Assembly: GCA_045106055.1 (NCBI GenBank)
Contig: JBGCED010000073.1
Location: 1 to 28,317 of the forward strand
DNA length: 28,317 bases
Direction of reading: 5' to 3'
Origin: JBGCED01 sp045106055
GTDB lineage: Bacteria; Pseudomonadota; Alphaproteobacteria; CBDDJK01
How positions within the stretch are numbered: position 1 is the first letter of the stretch; the number at the start of each line of letters is the position of its first letter. A program made the translations under genes and the position numbers. The notes under the pieces were generated by a model. It was not told where the DNA came from. It saw only the letters and a list, made by a program, of their open reading frames with translations, and did no database searches. Of this stretch, positions 8,184-16,505 are shown one piece after another.

Positions 8184-9302
8184 ATGCCTAATCATAACGC
8201 CATATCTGATCATATTATGCCCGATCATCTTGCTTCCAGCCGTAAATTTGCGGTTGCGCCGATGATGGCATGGACGGATCGTCATTTTCGCTATTTATTT
8301 CGGTTGATCAGCAAATCCAGCTTGCTTTATACGGAAATGCTGCACCATGATGCGGTGATCAATGGGAATCTTGACAGAATGCTGGGGTTTGATCCTGCTG
8401 AACATCCGCTTGTGTGCCAGCTTGGCGGGTCTGATCCTGTGAAATTAGGAAAAGCCGTTAAAAAAATCGTTGCTGCTGGCTATGATGAAGTTAATTTAAA
8501 CTGTGGCTGCCCGTCGGATCGTGTGCAAGCGGGCAATTTTGGCGCAGCATTGATGGCGGATTCTGATCTGGTGCTATCCTTGATGAAGGCAATGCAGGAT
8601 GCAAGCGGCGGTCATATCCCTGTTTCAATCAAACATCGGATCGGCATTGCGCAATCCGTTCAAGCATCAAAACAGCAAGCTTACGCAGATTATTATGCGC
8701 CGCTTCGTGATTTTGTTGGCAAGCTTGCGGATCAAAATATGCATCATTTTATCATTCATGCGCGCATTGCAATCTTAAGCGGACTTAGCCCCAAGGAAAA
8801 TCGCGCAGTCCCGCCGCTTGATTATGCGTTGGTTCAGCGCATTAAGCAGGATTTTCCCGATTTGCATATTACCTTAAATGGCGGCATTGACAGCGTGGAT
8901 CACGCCGTATCCTTGATCCATGGCGGCACGGTTGATGGGGTGATGGTTGGGCGCGCGGCCTATAAACGCCCACTGGATTTTTTAATGCTGGATCACGCCT
9001 TATTTAATGCCCCAAATTCGGTGCAGACCCCGCATCAGCGCGCCCATGCAATCATCCATCAGATGGCGGATTATTGTGATGTGCAAATGGCGCAAAATAC
9101 GCGCTTTAAGGATATTGCCCAGCATATGCTTGGGCTTTACGCTGGATGGCAAGGTGCGTCTGCATGGCGGCGCGGGCTAAGCCAGCTGATTACAGATTCC
9201 AATCACGCCCCGCAAATGGCAGTTACGCAAATGCGCCATTTAGCGGATGAAATTTATCATTATCAAAATGAAAAAAATCAACATTTAAAGGCCGCAGCAT
9301 AA
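8184..9302 (+). CDS. dusA: tRNA-dihydrouridine(20/20a) synthase DusA
   Basis: FMN-dependent enzyme that reduces uridines in the D-loop of tRNA. The 372-aa protein has the TIM-barrel motifs of the family. These are VAPMMAWTDRHFRYLFRL (about 24-41), LYTEML (about 48-53) and NLNCGCPSDRVQAGNFGAAL with catalytic Cys109. Further on are IKHRIG, FIIHARIAILSGLSPKENR (typical of the DusA subgroup), TLNGGI and DGVMVGRAAY (phosphate binding). The ATG at 8184 lacks a ribosome site; a second in-frame Met at residue 12 is possible, since the conserved part starts near residue 20. It is transcribed alone from the promoter at 8094-8122. Confidence 0.95.
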   Translation: MPNHNAISDHIMPDHLASSRKFAVAPMMAWTDRHFRYLFRLISKSSLLYTEMLHHDAVINGNLDRMLGFDPAEHPLVCQLGGSDPVKLGKAVKKIVAAGYDEVNLNCGCPSDRVQAGNFGAALMADSDLVLSLMKAMQDASGGHIPVSIKHRIGIAQSVQASKQQAYADYYAPLRDFVGKLADQNMHHFIIHARIAILSGLSPKENRAVPPLDYALVQRIKQDFPDLHITLNGGIDSVDHAVSLIHGGTVDGVMVGRAAYKRPLDFLMLDHALFNAPNSVQTPHQRAHAIIHQMADYCDVQMAQNTRFKDIAQHMLGLYAGWQGASAWRRGLSQLITDSNHAPQMAVTQMRHLADEIYHYQNEKNQHLKAAA

Positions 9303-9377
9303 GCCTGATAATGAATCTATTATTGAAAACTTAATATTGTTGAAAGCTTAAAGAATTGAGTTTTTCAGGAGACTAAA

Positions 9378-11405
9378 ATGACAAACCCAACCCCCGCCGG
9401 TCCTAAAAAGGCAAAAAAGCGCAAAGCGCCTGAAAATAAAGGCGCGCCCGCCAAAGATGATGCGGCTGATGCTGATGCTCCGCCTGCACCGGCTGCGACT
9501 TTCATTGATTTTAATGCGCTAAGCCCTGCGGACATTGCCCATAAGCTGGAAAATGTTGGAGAAAATAAATCAAATATGACCACCATTACTTTAATGGTGC
9601 TATCCATGATGGGCGGTGCATTTATTGCGTGTGGCGGCTTGTTTGCAACCGTTGTGATGACGGATTCCTTGCTTGGATATGGCCCGACGAAATTGCTTGG
9701 CGGGATCAGCTTCTCGCTTGGGTTGATTTTGGTGGTTATTGGCGGCGCTGAATTATTCACAGGGAATAATTGGATGGTGCTTGGCTGGGCGGAGGGTAAA
9801 TTCACCACGGCAAAAGTGCTTAGAAACTGGACTTTATGCTTTATTTTTAATGTGATCGGGTCGTTTTTCATTGTCTTTATGGTGCAAGCAAGCGGGGTGT
9901 TGGTTGTTGGATCGATGGAAAAGGTGGGGCGCACCGCCATCGCCATTGCCGAAGTTAAAACGACCTTAGGCACTTATGAACTTTTCATTCGCGCTGTTTT
10001 TTGTAATATGCTGGTATGTTTGGCGATTTGGATCAGCTTGGCAGCCCGTAATGTTGCGGGTAAAATCTTTGCGCTTATTTTTCCCGTTAGTGGCTTTATT
10101 GCCATGGGCATGGAACATTCCATTGCAAACGCTTATTTGATTCCGATTGGGCTATTAACCAAAGCAGAGCTTGCGGGAACGACGATCAGCCTATCTGATA
10201 CTTTCCCCTTGCTTATACATAATATTGTGCCTGTGACCTTAGGGAATATTTTTGGCGGCGCAGTATTGGTCGCTGGCGCGTTCTATCTGGTGTATTTTAG
10301 AGAGAAAAAGATCCAAGCCCTGTTGGATGAGCAAGCAAAATTAAAAGCTTACGAAGAATCCGAACTTAAAACCATGGCAAAGAAAGACGGCACGCCCATT
10401 AATAATACAGCCCATAATGTGGATGTGGATGAGGATGAATTTGATCCTGCTTGGATTGATGAGGAATGGATTGATGAGGATGAGGATGAGGATCCCGCTC
10501 CCAACCAGCCCAATTCTAATAATGGCTCTGGCGGTAACATGTCAGGGGGCGGTGCGCCGCATCCTGCACCAGCATATCCTGCACCGCAACCACCGCAGCC
10601 CGCAAATGGGTTTCCAGCATATCCGATGCCCCCCGCTTATGCCGCTTCTGCTTATGCTGGTCAAGCGCAGCCCCAAAGCGTGCAAATGCCAGCTGCGCAA
10701 ACACAAGCTGTTCAAATGCCTGCCATGCAACAGCATGCGCCAGCACCATCTCCCTATCCCAATCCTGCTTATGCACCGCCCGTTCAAGCTGCGCCAGTTC
10801 AATATCATCCCCCACAGGCGAATCATAATTATGGCGCTGCACCACCCTATTATCCAGCGCGCGCAACCATGGCGCATGCACAAGCTTATGCGCCTTATGC
10901 TTCAGCGCCCAGCTTTTCCGCGCCGCAACCAAATCCGCAAGCACAGCCAAGCCCACACGCACAATCTGGGGATGCGCATAAGCCTTACCAGCATTATTAT
11001 AATAATGCCCCTACTCAGAATTATACGAATTTCAATCCAGCATCCAGCCCCATATCACATTATGGCGTGTCACATCATGGTGAGTCGCGGGGGGTCGGTC
11101 CTGCCCCAGGGGTTGCACCAAGCAATTTTCGTCCCGTTGGCATGACAAGGCGCAGCGCAGCACTTGGTGATTTTCCAAATGAAAGCGGCGCAAAAAACCA
11201 ACATGGAATAAGCGCGGATGATTCCAAGCAAACCGCCCCGCAAACTTCACCCTATGCGACCTCACAAGATTTATTGAATATTGCCAGAAAGGCAGCGCGT
11301 GATCAGGGTCATGCCGCCACCGATGGCACAGCTGGGGTTAAATTATTCACGCTTGGCACGCATAAAAATCAATCCATTCCGCGCACCGCCAAAAAAACGC
11401 CTTAA
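9378..11405 (+). CDS. Formate/nitrite transporter (FNT) family channel with long disordered C-terminal tail
   Basis: The 675-aa protein is more than twice the usual FNT length (about 280). A Lys/Ala/Pro-rich cytosolic N terminus (1-45) precedes an FNT core at about 68-308. The core has six predicted membrane segments and the motifs GGAELFTGNNWM, GMEHSIANAY (pore His about 247) and NIVPVTLGNIFGGA. FNT proteins are pentameric channels for formate, nitrite, hydrosulfide or related small anions; the substrate cannot be told here. After the last segment comes an acidic stretch (about 344-372, DEDEFDPAWIDEEWIDEDED). About 300 residues rich in Pro, Ala, Tyr, Gln and His follow, with short VQMPA repeats, and end in a short amphipathic segment (QDLLNIARKAARDQ). 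AGGAGA precedes the ATG. The tail keeps one open frame with normal-looking codons, so I treat it as real. Confidence 0.88.
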   Translation: MTNPTPAGPKKAKKRKAPENKGAPAKDDAADADAPPAPAATFIDFNALSPADIAHKLENVGENKSNMTTITLMVLSMMGGAFIACGGLFATVVMTDSLLGYGPTKLLGGISFSLGLILVVIGGAELFTGNNWMVLGWAEGKFTTAKVLRNWTLCFIFNVIGSFFIVFMVQASGVLVVGSMEKVGRTAIAIAEVKTTLGTYELFIRAVFCNMLVCLAIWISLAARNVAGKIFALIFPVSGFIAMGMEHSIANAYLIPIGLLTKAELAGTTISLSDTFPLLIHNIVPVTLGNIFGGAVLVAGAFYLVYFREKKIQALLDEQAKLKAYEESELKTMAKKDGTPINNTAHNVDVDEDEFDPAWIDEEWIDEDEDEDPAPNQPNSNNGSGGNMSGGGAPHPAPAYPAPQPPQPANGFPAYPMPPAYAASAYAGQAQPQSVQMPAAQTQAVQMPAMQQHAPAPSPYPNPAYAPPVQAAPVQYHPPQANHNYGAAPPYYPARATMAHAQAYAPYASAPSFSAPQPNPQAQPSPHAQSGDAHKPYQHYYNNAPTQNYTNFNPASSPISHYGVSHHGESRGVGPAPGVAPSNFRPVGMTRRSAALGDFPNESGAKNQHGISADDSKQTAPQTSPYATSQDLLNIARKAARDQGHAATDGTAGVKLFTLGTHKNQSIPRTAKKTP

Positions 11406-11448
11406 TATTAGCACCTCTTGCTTCACAAGAATAATGACTAATATTAAG
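11401..11448. repeat. Nested inverted repeat at the end of the FNT gene
   Basis: CTTAATATTAG (11401-11411) and CTAATATTAAG (11438-11448) are perfect 11-bp inverted copies. Between them TCTTG (11416-11420) and CAAGA (11426-11430) form a second stem. The left arm contains the FNT stop codon. No T run follows on the + strand, so it is either a 3'-end structure of the FNT mRNA or a binding site, not a classical terminator. Confidence 0.55.
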
Positions 11449-11567
11449 TGAAAAAGATATGCGCGCAACGAAAATAATTGATTTTAAATTGATCCTTATT
11501 CTTATTTAAGCTTAGGTCAATTATCCATCATACATGCCAATTTAGATAAAATGAACAGAATCTCGTC

Positions 11568-11589
11568 AATCACACTAGAGTGTCCGATT
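11568..11589. promoter_or_regulatory. Dyad upstream of soxB, possible operator
   Basis: AATC-ACACT-AG-AGTGT-(CC)-GATT is a nearly symmetrical 22-nt element about 110 nt before soxB. Its size suits a dimeric regulator. I could not assign a convincing -35/-10 pair near it, so its role is a guess. The rest of the 11406-11700 gap shows A+T-rich sequence and no gene. Confidence 0.3.
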
Positions 11590-11700
11590 GATTTATGTCG
11601 TTTTTGACTAAATTATTGCTGTTATCTTGCATGGTCTTTATTTATAAAAACATTATTAATATAATCATTTTAAGATCAAATTTGTTTGAAAGTTTGCTGA

Positions 11701-12945
11701 ATGCAAAAATATTCCATATTCTCAATTTTTCGAAATGCCATGGGCTACCATCAAAATTGGCAAGCGGCATGGCGGCAACCAGAGCCAAAACAAGAATATG
11801 ATATTGTAATCATTGGCGGCGGCGGGCATGGGCTTGCCACCGCATATTATCTTGCAAAACATCATGGCTATAGCAATATTGCGGTGATTGAAAAAGGATG
11901 GATCGGCGGCGGCAATACAGGGCGCAACACAACGATTGTGCGGTCTAATTATTTGTTGGATGAATCGGCAGCCCTTTACGAACATGCAATGAAGCTATGG
12001 GAGGGGCTTTCGCAAGATTTGAATTATAATGTGATGTTTTCCCAGCGCGGACTGCTGCATCTTGCCCATACAATCCATGATTTACAAGAAATTGGCAGGC
12101 GCGGTCATGCGATTCATTTTAACGGCATTGACAGCGAATTTGTATCCCCTGCGCAGATTCAAAAAATGGTGCCCATTATGAATGTGAATGGGCGTTTTCC
12201 TGTACTTGGCGGGCTTTTGCAGCGACGCGGCGGCACCGCGCGCCATGATGCGGTTGCATGGGGATATGCGCGCGCAGCAGATGCGATGGGGGTTGATATT
12301 CTGCAAAATACCGAAGTTACAGGCATGCAAATTGAAAAAGGCGCGATTAAGGCGGTTGAAACCAATCGCGGCATTATCAAGGCAAAACGGGTTGGGCTGG
12401 TCACGGCTGGTCACAGCTCGGTCGTGGCAGCGATGGCGGGGCTGCAATTGCCGATTGAAAGCTTTCCGCTGCAAGCTTTTGTGTCCGAACCCATCAAGCC
12501 TGTGATTGATTGCGTGGTAATGTCAAATACAGTTCATGCCTATATCAGTCAATCCGATAAGGGTGAATTGGTGATTGGCGGATCGGGTGATCCCTATGTA
12601 TCCTATACGCAGCGCGGGGCATTTGATCAAATTGAGCATGTGGCAGGTCCCGTGGTTGAACTTTACCCCATCGTATCGCGCCTTAGAATGCTGCGTCAAT
12701 GGGCGGGGATTACCGATGTGACCGTTGATCGCTCGCCAATTATCAGCAAAACTGACATTGATGGGCTATTTATAAATTGTGGATGGGGAACGGGCGGATT
12801 TAAAGCAACGCCTGGATCGGGGCATGTGTTTGCAGCAACCCTTGCAAAAGGGGAAATGCACCCGATTGCCGCACCATTTTCAGTGGATCGCTTCCATTCT
12901 GGGGCGTTAATTGACGAGGCAGCAGCGGCAGCCGTCGCGCATTAA
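11701..12945 (+). CDS. soxB: Sarcosine oxidase beta subunit
   Basis: FAD-binding catalytic subunit of heterotetrameric sarcosine oxidase, which demethylates sarcosine to glycine and passes the one-carbon unit to tetrahydrofolate. The 414-aa length is normal. The dinucleotide-binding motif VIIGGGGHGLATAYYLA is near residues 36-52, followed by EKGWIGGGNTGRNTTIVRSN, LWEGLSQDLNYNVMFSQRG and, near the end, NCGWGTGGFKATPGSG. These are hallmarks of SoxB. The ATG at 11701 is kept because the N-terminal ...NWQAAWRQPEPKQEYD stretch is conserved in the family. soxD follows after 13 nt, but soxA and soxG are missing. Confidence 0.95.
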   Translation: MQKYSIFSIFRNAMGYHQNWQAAWRQPEPKQEYDIVIIGGGGHGLATAYYLAKHHGYSNIAVIEKGWIGGGNTGRNTTIVRSNYLLDESAALYEHAMKLWEGLSQDLNYNVMFSQRGLLHLAHTIHDLQEIGRRGHAIHFNGIDSEFVSPAQIQKMVPIMNVNGRFPVLGGLLQRRGGTARHDAVAWGYARAADAMGVDILQNTEVTGMQIEKGAIKAVETNRGIIKAKRVGLVTAGHSSVVAAMAGLQLPIESFPLQAFVSEPIKPVIDCVVMSNTVHAYISQSDKGELVIGGSGDPYVSYTQRGAFDQIEHVAGPVVELYPIVSRLRMLRQWAGITDVTVDRSPIISKTDIDGLFINCGWGTGGFKATPGSGHVFAATLAKGEMHPIAAPFSVDRFHSGALIDEAAAAAVAH

Positions 12946-12958
12946 AGGATTCAAGATC

Positions 12959-13246
12959 ATGCTTATCATAGATTGCCCCTTTTGCGGGCCAAGACAGCTT
13001 ACAGAATTTCATTATGGCGGCGAAGCCCATATTGCAAGACCGTCTGACCCAAAAAGCCTAAGCGATAAGGAATGGGGCGATTATATTTTCACCCGCACCA
13101 ATCCAAAAGGTCGCCATCTGGAACGCTGGCAGCATCGATCGGGCTGCCGCAAATGGTTCAATGCGGTGCGCAATACCGCAAATGATGAATTTGAAGCGGT
13201 TTATAAAATCGGCGAAAGCGCCCCAGAGCTAAAACCTGCAAAATAG
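12959..13246 (+). CDS. soxD: Sarcosine oxidase delta subunit
   Basis: Small 95-aa zinc-binding subunit of heterotetrameric sarcosine oxidase. It begins MLIIDCPFCGPRQLTEFHYG and contains the conserved DYIFTRTNPKGRHLERWQH and GCRKWFNAVRNT blocks; Cys6, Cys9, His and the later Cys are the likely zinc ligands. The ATG at 12959 is preceded by AAAGGA at 12944-12949, overlapping the soxB stop region, so the two genes are one transcription unit. It is followed by about 155 nt of non-coding DNA and the convergent rpsA. The usual downstream soxA is absent. Confidence 0.94.
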   Translation: MLIIDCPFCGPRQLTEFHYGGEAHIARPSDPKSLSDKEWGDYIFTRTNPKGRHLERWQHRSGCRKWFNAVRNTANDEFEAVYKIGESAPELKPAK

Positions 13247-13319
13247 CATATTTTTGGGATAAAAAAGGTGTAAGCACCGTTTGCCTTATAAAACCTTGGC
13301 GAAAAAGACCTAAAAAAAC

Positions 13320-13368
13320 CCTATGACGCGGTTAAAAAAAAACCTATGACGCGGTTAAACGCCATAGG
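13320..13368 (-). terminator. Terminator of rpsA with a duplicated arm
   Basis: CCTATG-(AC)-GCG, a short loop, then CGC-CATAGG (13343-13368) forms a hairpin. Read on the minus strand, it is followed at once by a run of nine T, a good intrinsic terminator for rpsA. A 17-nt copy of one arm (CCTATGACGCGGTTAAA) is repeated in direct orientation at 13320-13336, followed on the minus strand by another T run. It looks like a tandem duplication of half the terminator. Confidence 0.75.
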
Positions 13369-13403
13369 CTTCTTTAAAGTTTAACAAATATATTTAAGCG
13401 TTT

Positions 13404-15098
13404 TTAATCGTCGCTTTTGGTGGCATCATCACGCTGCTTTAGGGCTGCGCCAAGAATATCGCCAAGCGATGCACCAGAATCAGCCGAGCCATAATTCGCC
13501 ATGGCTTCTTTTTCTTCTGCTTGCTCACGCTGCTTGATGGAAAGCGTTAATTTGCCCGCTTTATCAATCTGGGTGATTTTTGCATCAATCTTTTCATCAA
13601 CCGCAAAACGATCAGGGCGTTGTTCGGAACGATCACGGCTTAATTCAGACTTTTTGATCATGCCAACAGCTGTGTCATTCACGCTAACTTCAAGCCCATT
13701 ATCCAAGATTTTGGTAATAACGCAGGTCACAACTTGACCTTTGCCAAGCCCATCTGTTGCAGATGGCGCTGGCTCTTGAAGCTGTTTAATGCCCAAGCTG
13801 ACCCGTTCCTTATCCAAAGAAATATCAAGGATTTTCGCGGTTACTTGATCGCCCTTATTGAAATTAGCAAGGGCAGCTTCAGGGGCTTGTGACCAATCAA
13901 TGTCCGACATGTGAACCATGCCATCAATATCTTCGGTTAGCCCAACAAAAATGCCAAATTCGGTGACATTGCGAATTTCGCCCGTTACAGTTGATCCAAC
14001 AGGGAATTCTTGCAAGAAGCTGTCCCAAGGATTGGCAACACATTGTTTTAACCCAAGCGAGATGCGGCGTTTCACCAGATCAATATCCAGCACCATCACA
14101 TCAACTTCTTGATTGGGTTCAACAATTTTGCTGGGGTGAAGATTTTTCTTGGTCCAGCTCATTTCCGAGACATGCACCAAGCCTTCAACGCCATTTTCAA
14201 GCTCAACAAAGGCACCATAATCAATAATATTGGTGACTTTTCCGTGGAATTTGCCGCCAATTGGATATTTGCTGGTTACCGCATCCCATGGATCAGGTTG
14301 CAGCTGTTTCATGCCAAGGCTGATGCGCTGTGTTTCTGAATTAAAGCGAATGACCTGAACATCAATTTGCTGGCCAACTTCCAAAGCTTCGCTTGGATGG
14401 CTGATCCGGCGCCATGAAATATCCGTGACATGCAATAAGCCATCAACCCCGCCCAAATCAACAAAGGCACCATAATCGGTGATGTTTTTCACAATCCCGT
14501 TTAAGGTTTGCCCTTCTTTTAATTCTTGAATGATTTCGGCGCGTTGTTCTGCGCGGGTTTCCTCAAGAATGGCGCGGCGTGAGACAACAATATTGCCGCG
14601 TGCGCGATCCATTTTTAAAATTTGGAACGGCTGAGAGATATTCATCAAGGGTGCAATATCGCGAATGGGGCGAATATCAACTTGCGATCCTGGTAAGAAT
14701 GCGGTTGCGCCATTAAGATCCACCGCATAACCGCCTTTAACGCGGTTTACGATCGTACCCAGCACGCGTTCTTCGCGTTCAAACAATCCTTCAAGGGCAA
14801 CCCATGCTTCTTCGCGTTTTGCTTTTTCGCGGCTTAGCATTGTTTCGCCATTGCGATCTTCAAGCCGTTCAACAAACACATCCACTTGGTCGCCAGACTT
14901 CAAGGTTACGGGCTCTGCTTGATTTGGACTTGCAAATTCTTTTAAGGCAACGCGCCCTTCTGCTTTAAGACCAACATCAATCACAACCATGTCATTTTCA
15001 ACCGACACAACCGTGCCTGTAACAACTCTGCCTTCTAAAGCCCCTTGTTCACCAAGGCTTTCTTCCAGCATTTTTTCAAAATCTTCCATATTACTCAT
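13404..15098 (-). CDS. rpsA: 30S ribosomal protein S1
   Basis: RNA-binding ribosomal protein that brings mRNAs to the 30S subunit. The 564-aa protein has six S1 domains in a row. Their starts are near GRVVTGTVVSVENDMVVIDVG, RVLGTIVNRVKGGYAVDL, LNGIVKNITDYGAFVDLGG, FHGKVTNIIDYGAFVELENG, VTGEIRNVTEFGIFVGL and VVTCVITKILDNGLEVSV. It ends with a Glu/Asp/Ser-rich tail. GGAG lies 11 nt before the ATG. It follows cmk on the same strand after 180 nt, the usual cmk-rpsA order. Confidence 0.98.
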   Translation of the reverse strand: MSNMEDFEKMLEESLGEQGALEGRVVTGTVVSVENDMVVIDVGLKAEGRVALKEFASPNQAEPVTLKSGDQVDVFVERLEDRNGETMLSREKAKREEAWVALEGLFEREERVLGTIVNRVKGGYAVDLNGATAFLPGSQVDIRPIRDIAPLMNISQPFQILKMDRARGNIVVSRRAILEETRAEQRAEIIQELKEGQTLNGIVKNITDYGAFVDLGGVDGLLHVTDISWRRISHPSEALEVGQQIDVQVIRFNSETQRISLGMKQLQPDPWDAVTSKYPIGGKFHGKVTNIIDYGAFVELENGVEGLVHVSEMSWTKKNLHPSKIVEPNQEVDVMVLDIDLVKRRISLGLKQCVANPWDSFLQEFPVGSTVTGEIRNVTEFGIFVGLTEDIDGMVHMSDIDWSQAPEAALANFNKGDQVTAKILDISLDKERVSLGIKQLQEPAPSATDGLGKGQVVTCVITKILDNGLEVSVNDTAVGMIKKSELSRDRSEQRPDRFAVDEKIDAKITQIDKAGKLTLSIKQREQAEEKEAMANYGSADSGASLGDILGAALKQRDDATKSDD

Positions 15099-15210
15099 GC
15101 TTAAATTAACTCCAAAATATATATTTGCTAAGCTTAAACGGGTTCAAGCATTAGACAAATAAGGTTGGCCGCTTATGGGTTGATCCTGTTGATCTTCGCA
15201 TAAAGACGGG

Positions 15211-15263
15211 CTTTGCCCCCAATGATAATTCATATCCATTGCCAATGGGGGTGAATGGCAAAG
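15211..15263 (-). promoter_or_regulatory. Stem-loop between cmk and rpsA
   Basis: CTTTG-CCCCCA (15211-15221) can pair with TGGGGG (15246-15251) and CAAAG (15259-15263), leaving a 7-nt bulge. It lies just after cmk and about 110 nt before the rpsA start. It could end part of the cmk transcript or act in rpsA control, since S1 synthesis is autoregulated in other bacteria. No T run follows. Confidence 0.3.
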
Positions 15264-15278
15264 ATATTATTGATAAAG

Positions 15279-15986
15279 TCAGCCAATATGGCTTAGAATT
15301 TGATTAAAAACTTCATCAATGGTTAAATCCGAACTGTCGATTATCACCGCATCTGGTGCGGGGATTAGCGGTGCAATTTTGCGGTTCATATCCCGTTCAT
15401 CGCGGGCAATCACATCCGCCAAAATATCATCATATATAACCTGCTTACCCTGATCGCGCAATTCAATAAAGCGGCGATTTGCGCGCACTTCTGGGGATGC
15501 GGTAATATAGAATTTCAAGGCAGCATCAGGGCAAATGACCATGCCAATATCGCGGCCATCAAGGATTGCCCCTTTTGCAAGACTTCCATCGCTTAATGCA
15601 GGCGGGCTTAGGGCAAAATCACGCTGCAAATCAAACAGAATAGACCTTACCTGTGCAATCGCGGAAATGATCGATGCTTTGCGCGCAATTTCTTCGCTGC
15701 CAAGCTGCGGGTTGCCCAGCACCCCATTAAGATCGGCGTGATCTTTAAGCTGGCGCGCAGCCTCAATCGCCTTCGCTTCAAGATGATCATCTTCTTGTGC
15801 ATCTTTGACCAGATAAGCGGCGGCGCGGTAAAGCTTGCCTGTATCCAGCAACGCATAATCAAGATGGGCTGCAAGTTTTTTTGCTGCTGTGCCTTTGCCG
15901 CTGGCAGCAGGACCATCAATCGCGATAACATTCTGCAATGTTTTGAGGTTGGAAGCGTTGGAGGGGTGGGGGGATATGCTAGACAA
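15279..15986 (-). CDS. cmk: Cytidylate kinase
   Basis: Phosphorylates CMP and dCMP with ATP in pyrimidine nucleotide recycling. The 235-aa protein has the P-loop IDGPAASGKGT (about 23-33), LDTGKLYRAAAYL (about 47-59), DGRDIGMVICPDA and the arginine-rich RANRRFIELRDQG. The start is uncertain. The longest version uses a TTG at 15986 with no ribosome site. The family normally starts only a few residues before the P-loop, so a second TTG at residue 17 is possible. It lies 50 nt downstream of tRNA-Cys on the same strand and upstream of rpsA. The aroA gene that often precedes cmk is not here. Confidence 0.93.
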   Translation of the reverse strand: MSSISPHPSNASNLKTLQNVIAIDGPAASGKGTAAKKLAAHLDYALLDTGKLYRAAAYLVKDAQEDDHLEAKAIEAARQLKDHADLNGVLGNPQLGSEEIARKASIISAIAQVRSILFDLQRDFALSPPALSDGSLAKGAILDGRDIGMVICPDAALKFYITASPEVRANRRFIELRDQGKQVIYDDILADVIARDERDMNRKIAPLIPAPDAVIIDSSDLTIDEVFNQILSHIG

Positions 15987-16036
15987 TATGGGTTAAGGTT
16001 TCTAAAGGGGTTAAGGTTAAAAAAAAGCGTTAAAGT

Positions 16037-16110
16037 TGGAGGTGCGAGCCGGATTCGAACCGGCGTACGAGGATTTGCAGTCCTCTGCGTAGCCTCTCCG
16101 CCATCGCACC
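16037..16110 (-). tRNA. tRNA-Cys (anticodon GCA)
   Basis: A complete 74-nt tRNA on the minus strand with encoded CCA. The acceptor stem GGTGCGA pairs with TCGCACC, the T arm GCCGG-TTCGAAT-CCGGC is perfect, and the anticodon stem-loop GAGGA-CTGCAAA-TCCTC gives GCA. It lies 50 nt before cmk on the same strand and may share its promoter. Confidence 0.97.
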
Positions 16111-16217
16111 AAAATAGTTTCAAATTTCAAGAATGCACATTACATTTTAGCATTGCAATTGGCAAGTTTTTTGTAACGCATTTTTATGAATTGTTTTTAC
16201 AAAGCGCCTTTTGGCAC

Positions 16218-16244
16218 AAACGCAGCGACGCAGTGGCTGCGTTT
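16218..16244 (-). terminator. Hairpin after the stator operon, possible 3'-end structure
   Basis: AAACGCAGC (16218-16226) and GCTGCGTTT (16236-16244) form a perfect 9-bp stem with a 9-nt loop. A second small stem (GCGCC/GGCAC-type) lies next to it. It is about 40 nt downstream of the 71-aa gene. No T run follows on the minus strand, so termination here is uncertain. Confidence 0.4.
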
Positions 16245-16282
16245 AATGATTTTTATAAAATAAGGATGAAGGGCGTTCAATA

Positions 16283-16498
16283 TTAAAGCAGTAAATCACG
16301 AATTAAGGGCAGCACAACGGCAGCAATCACAATGCCAAGCATCCATTTAATCAAACGCAACTCAGACTCAACGCGCGATATACCCGCTTTGGTAGCCAAG
16401 CTTTCATTGGTCAAAGCTTCAGCCGCCAAACGAGATTTTTCATCAGATATACCAGCATCCTTAAACGCTTCATAAACTTCTGCGATCATCATGCTCAT
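16283..16498 (-). CDS. Small membrane protein with C-terminal anchor (DUF1640/CCDC90-like)
   Basis: The 71-aa protein starts MSMMIAEVYEAFKDAG, followed by a helical, coiled-coil-prone stretch (SRLAAEALTNESLATKAG, SRVESELRLIKW). It ends in a single hydrophobic segment (MLGIVIAAVVLPLI) with RDLLL. The arrangement resembles small bacterial proteins grouped with DUF1640, but it is shorter and I assign it only by layout. The ATG lies 7 nt after the stop of the OmpA/MotB-like gene, with AGGG as ribosome site, so the two are translationally coupled. This suggests a role with the stator pair, perhaps as an accessory membrane subunit. Confidence 0.7.
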   Translation of the reverse strand: MSMMIAEVYEAFKDAGISDEKSRLAAEALTNESLATKAGISRVESELRLIKWMLGIVIAAVVLPLIRDLLL

Positions 16499-16505
16499 TG
16501 CAACC

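Noticed and set aside
9365..9973. 202-aa minus-strand ORF opposite the FNT core
   Set aside because: It covers the well-conserved FNT frame on the other strand and shows no family motif.
10417..11145. 242-aa + strand ORF inside the FNT gene tail
   Set aside because: It is an out-of-frame reading of the low-complexity tail, made of Met/Ile/His/Arg runs, without its own ribosome site.
15738..16286. 182-aa + strand ORF across cmk and tRNA-Cys
   Set aside because: It runs through a clear tRNA gene and antisense to cmk, so it cannot be a real gene.
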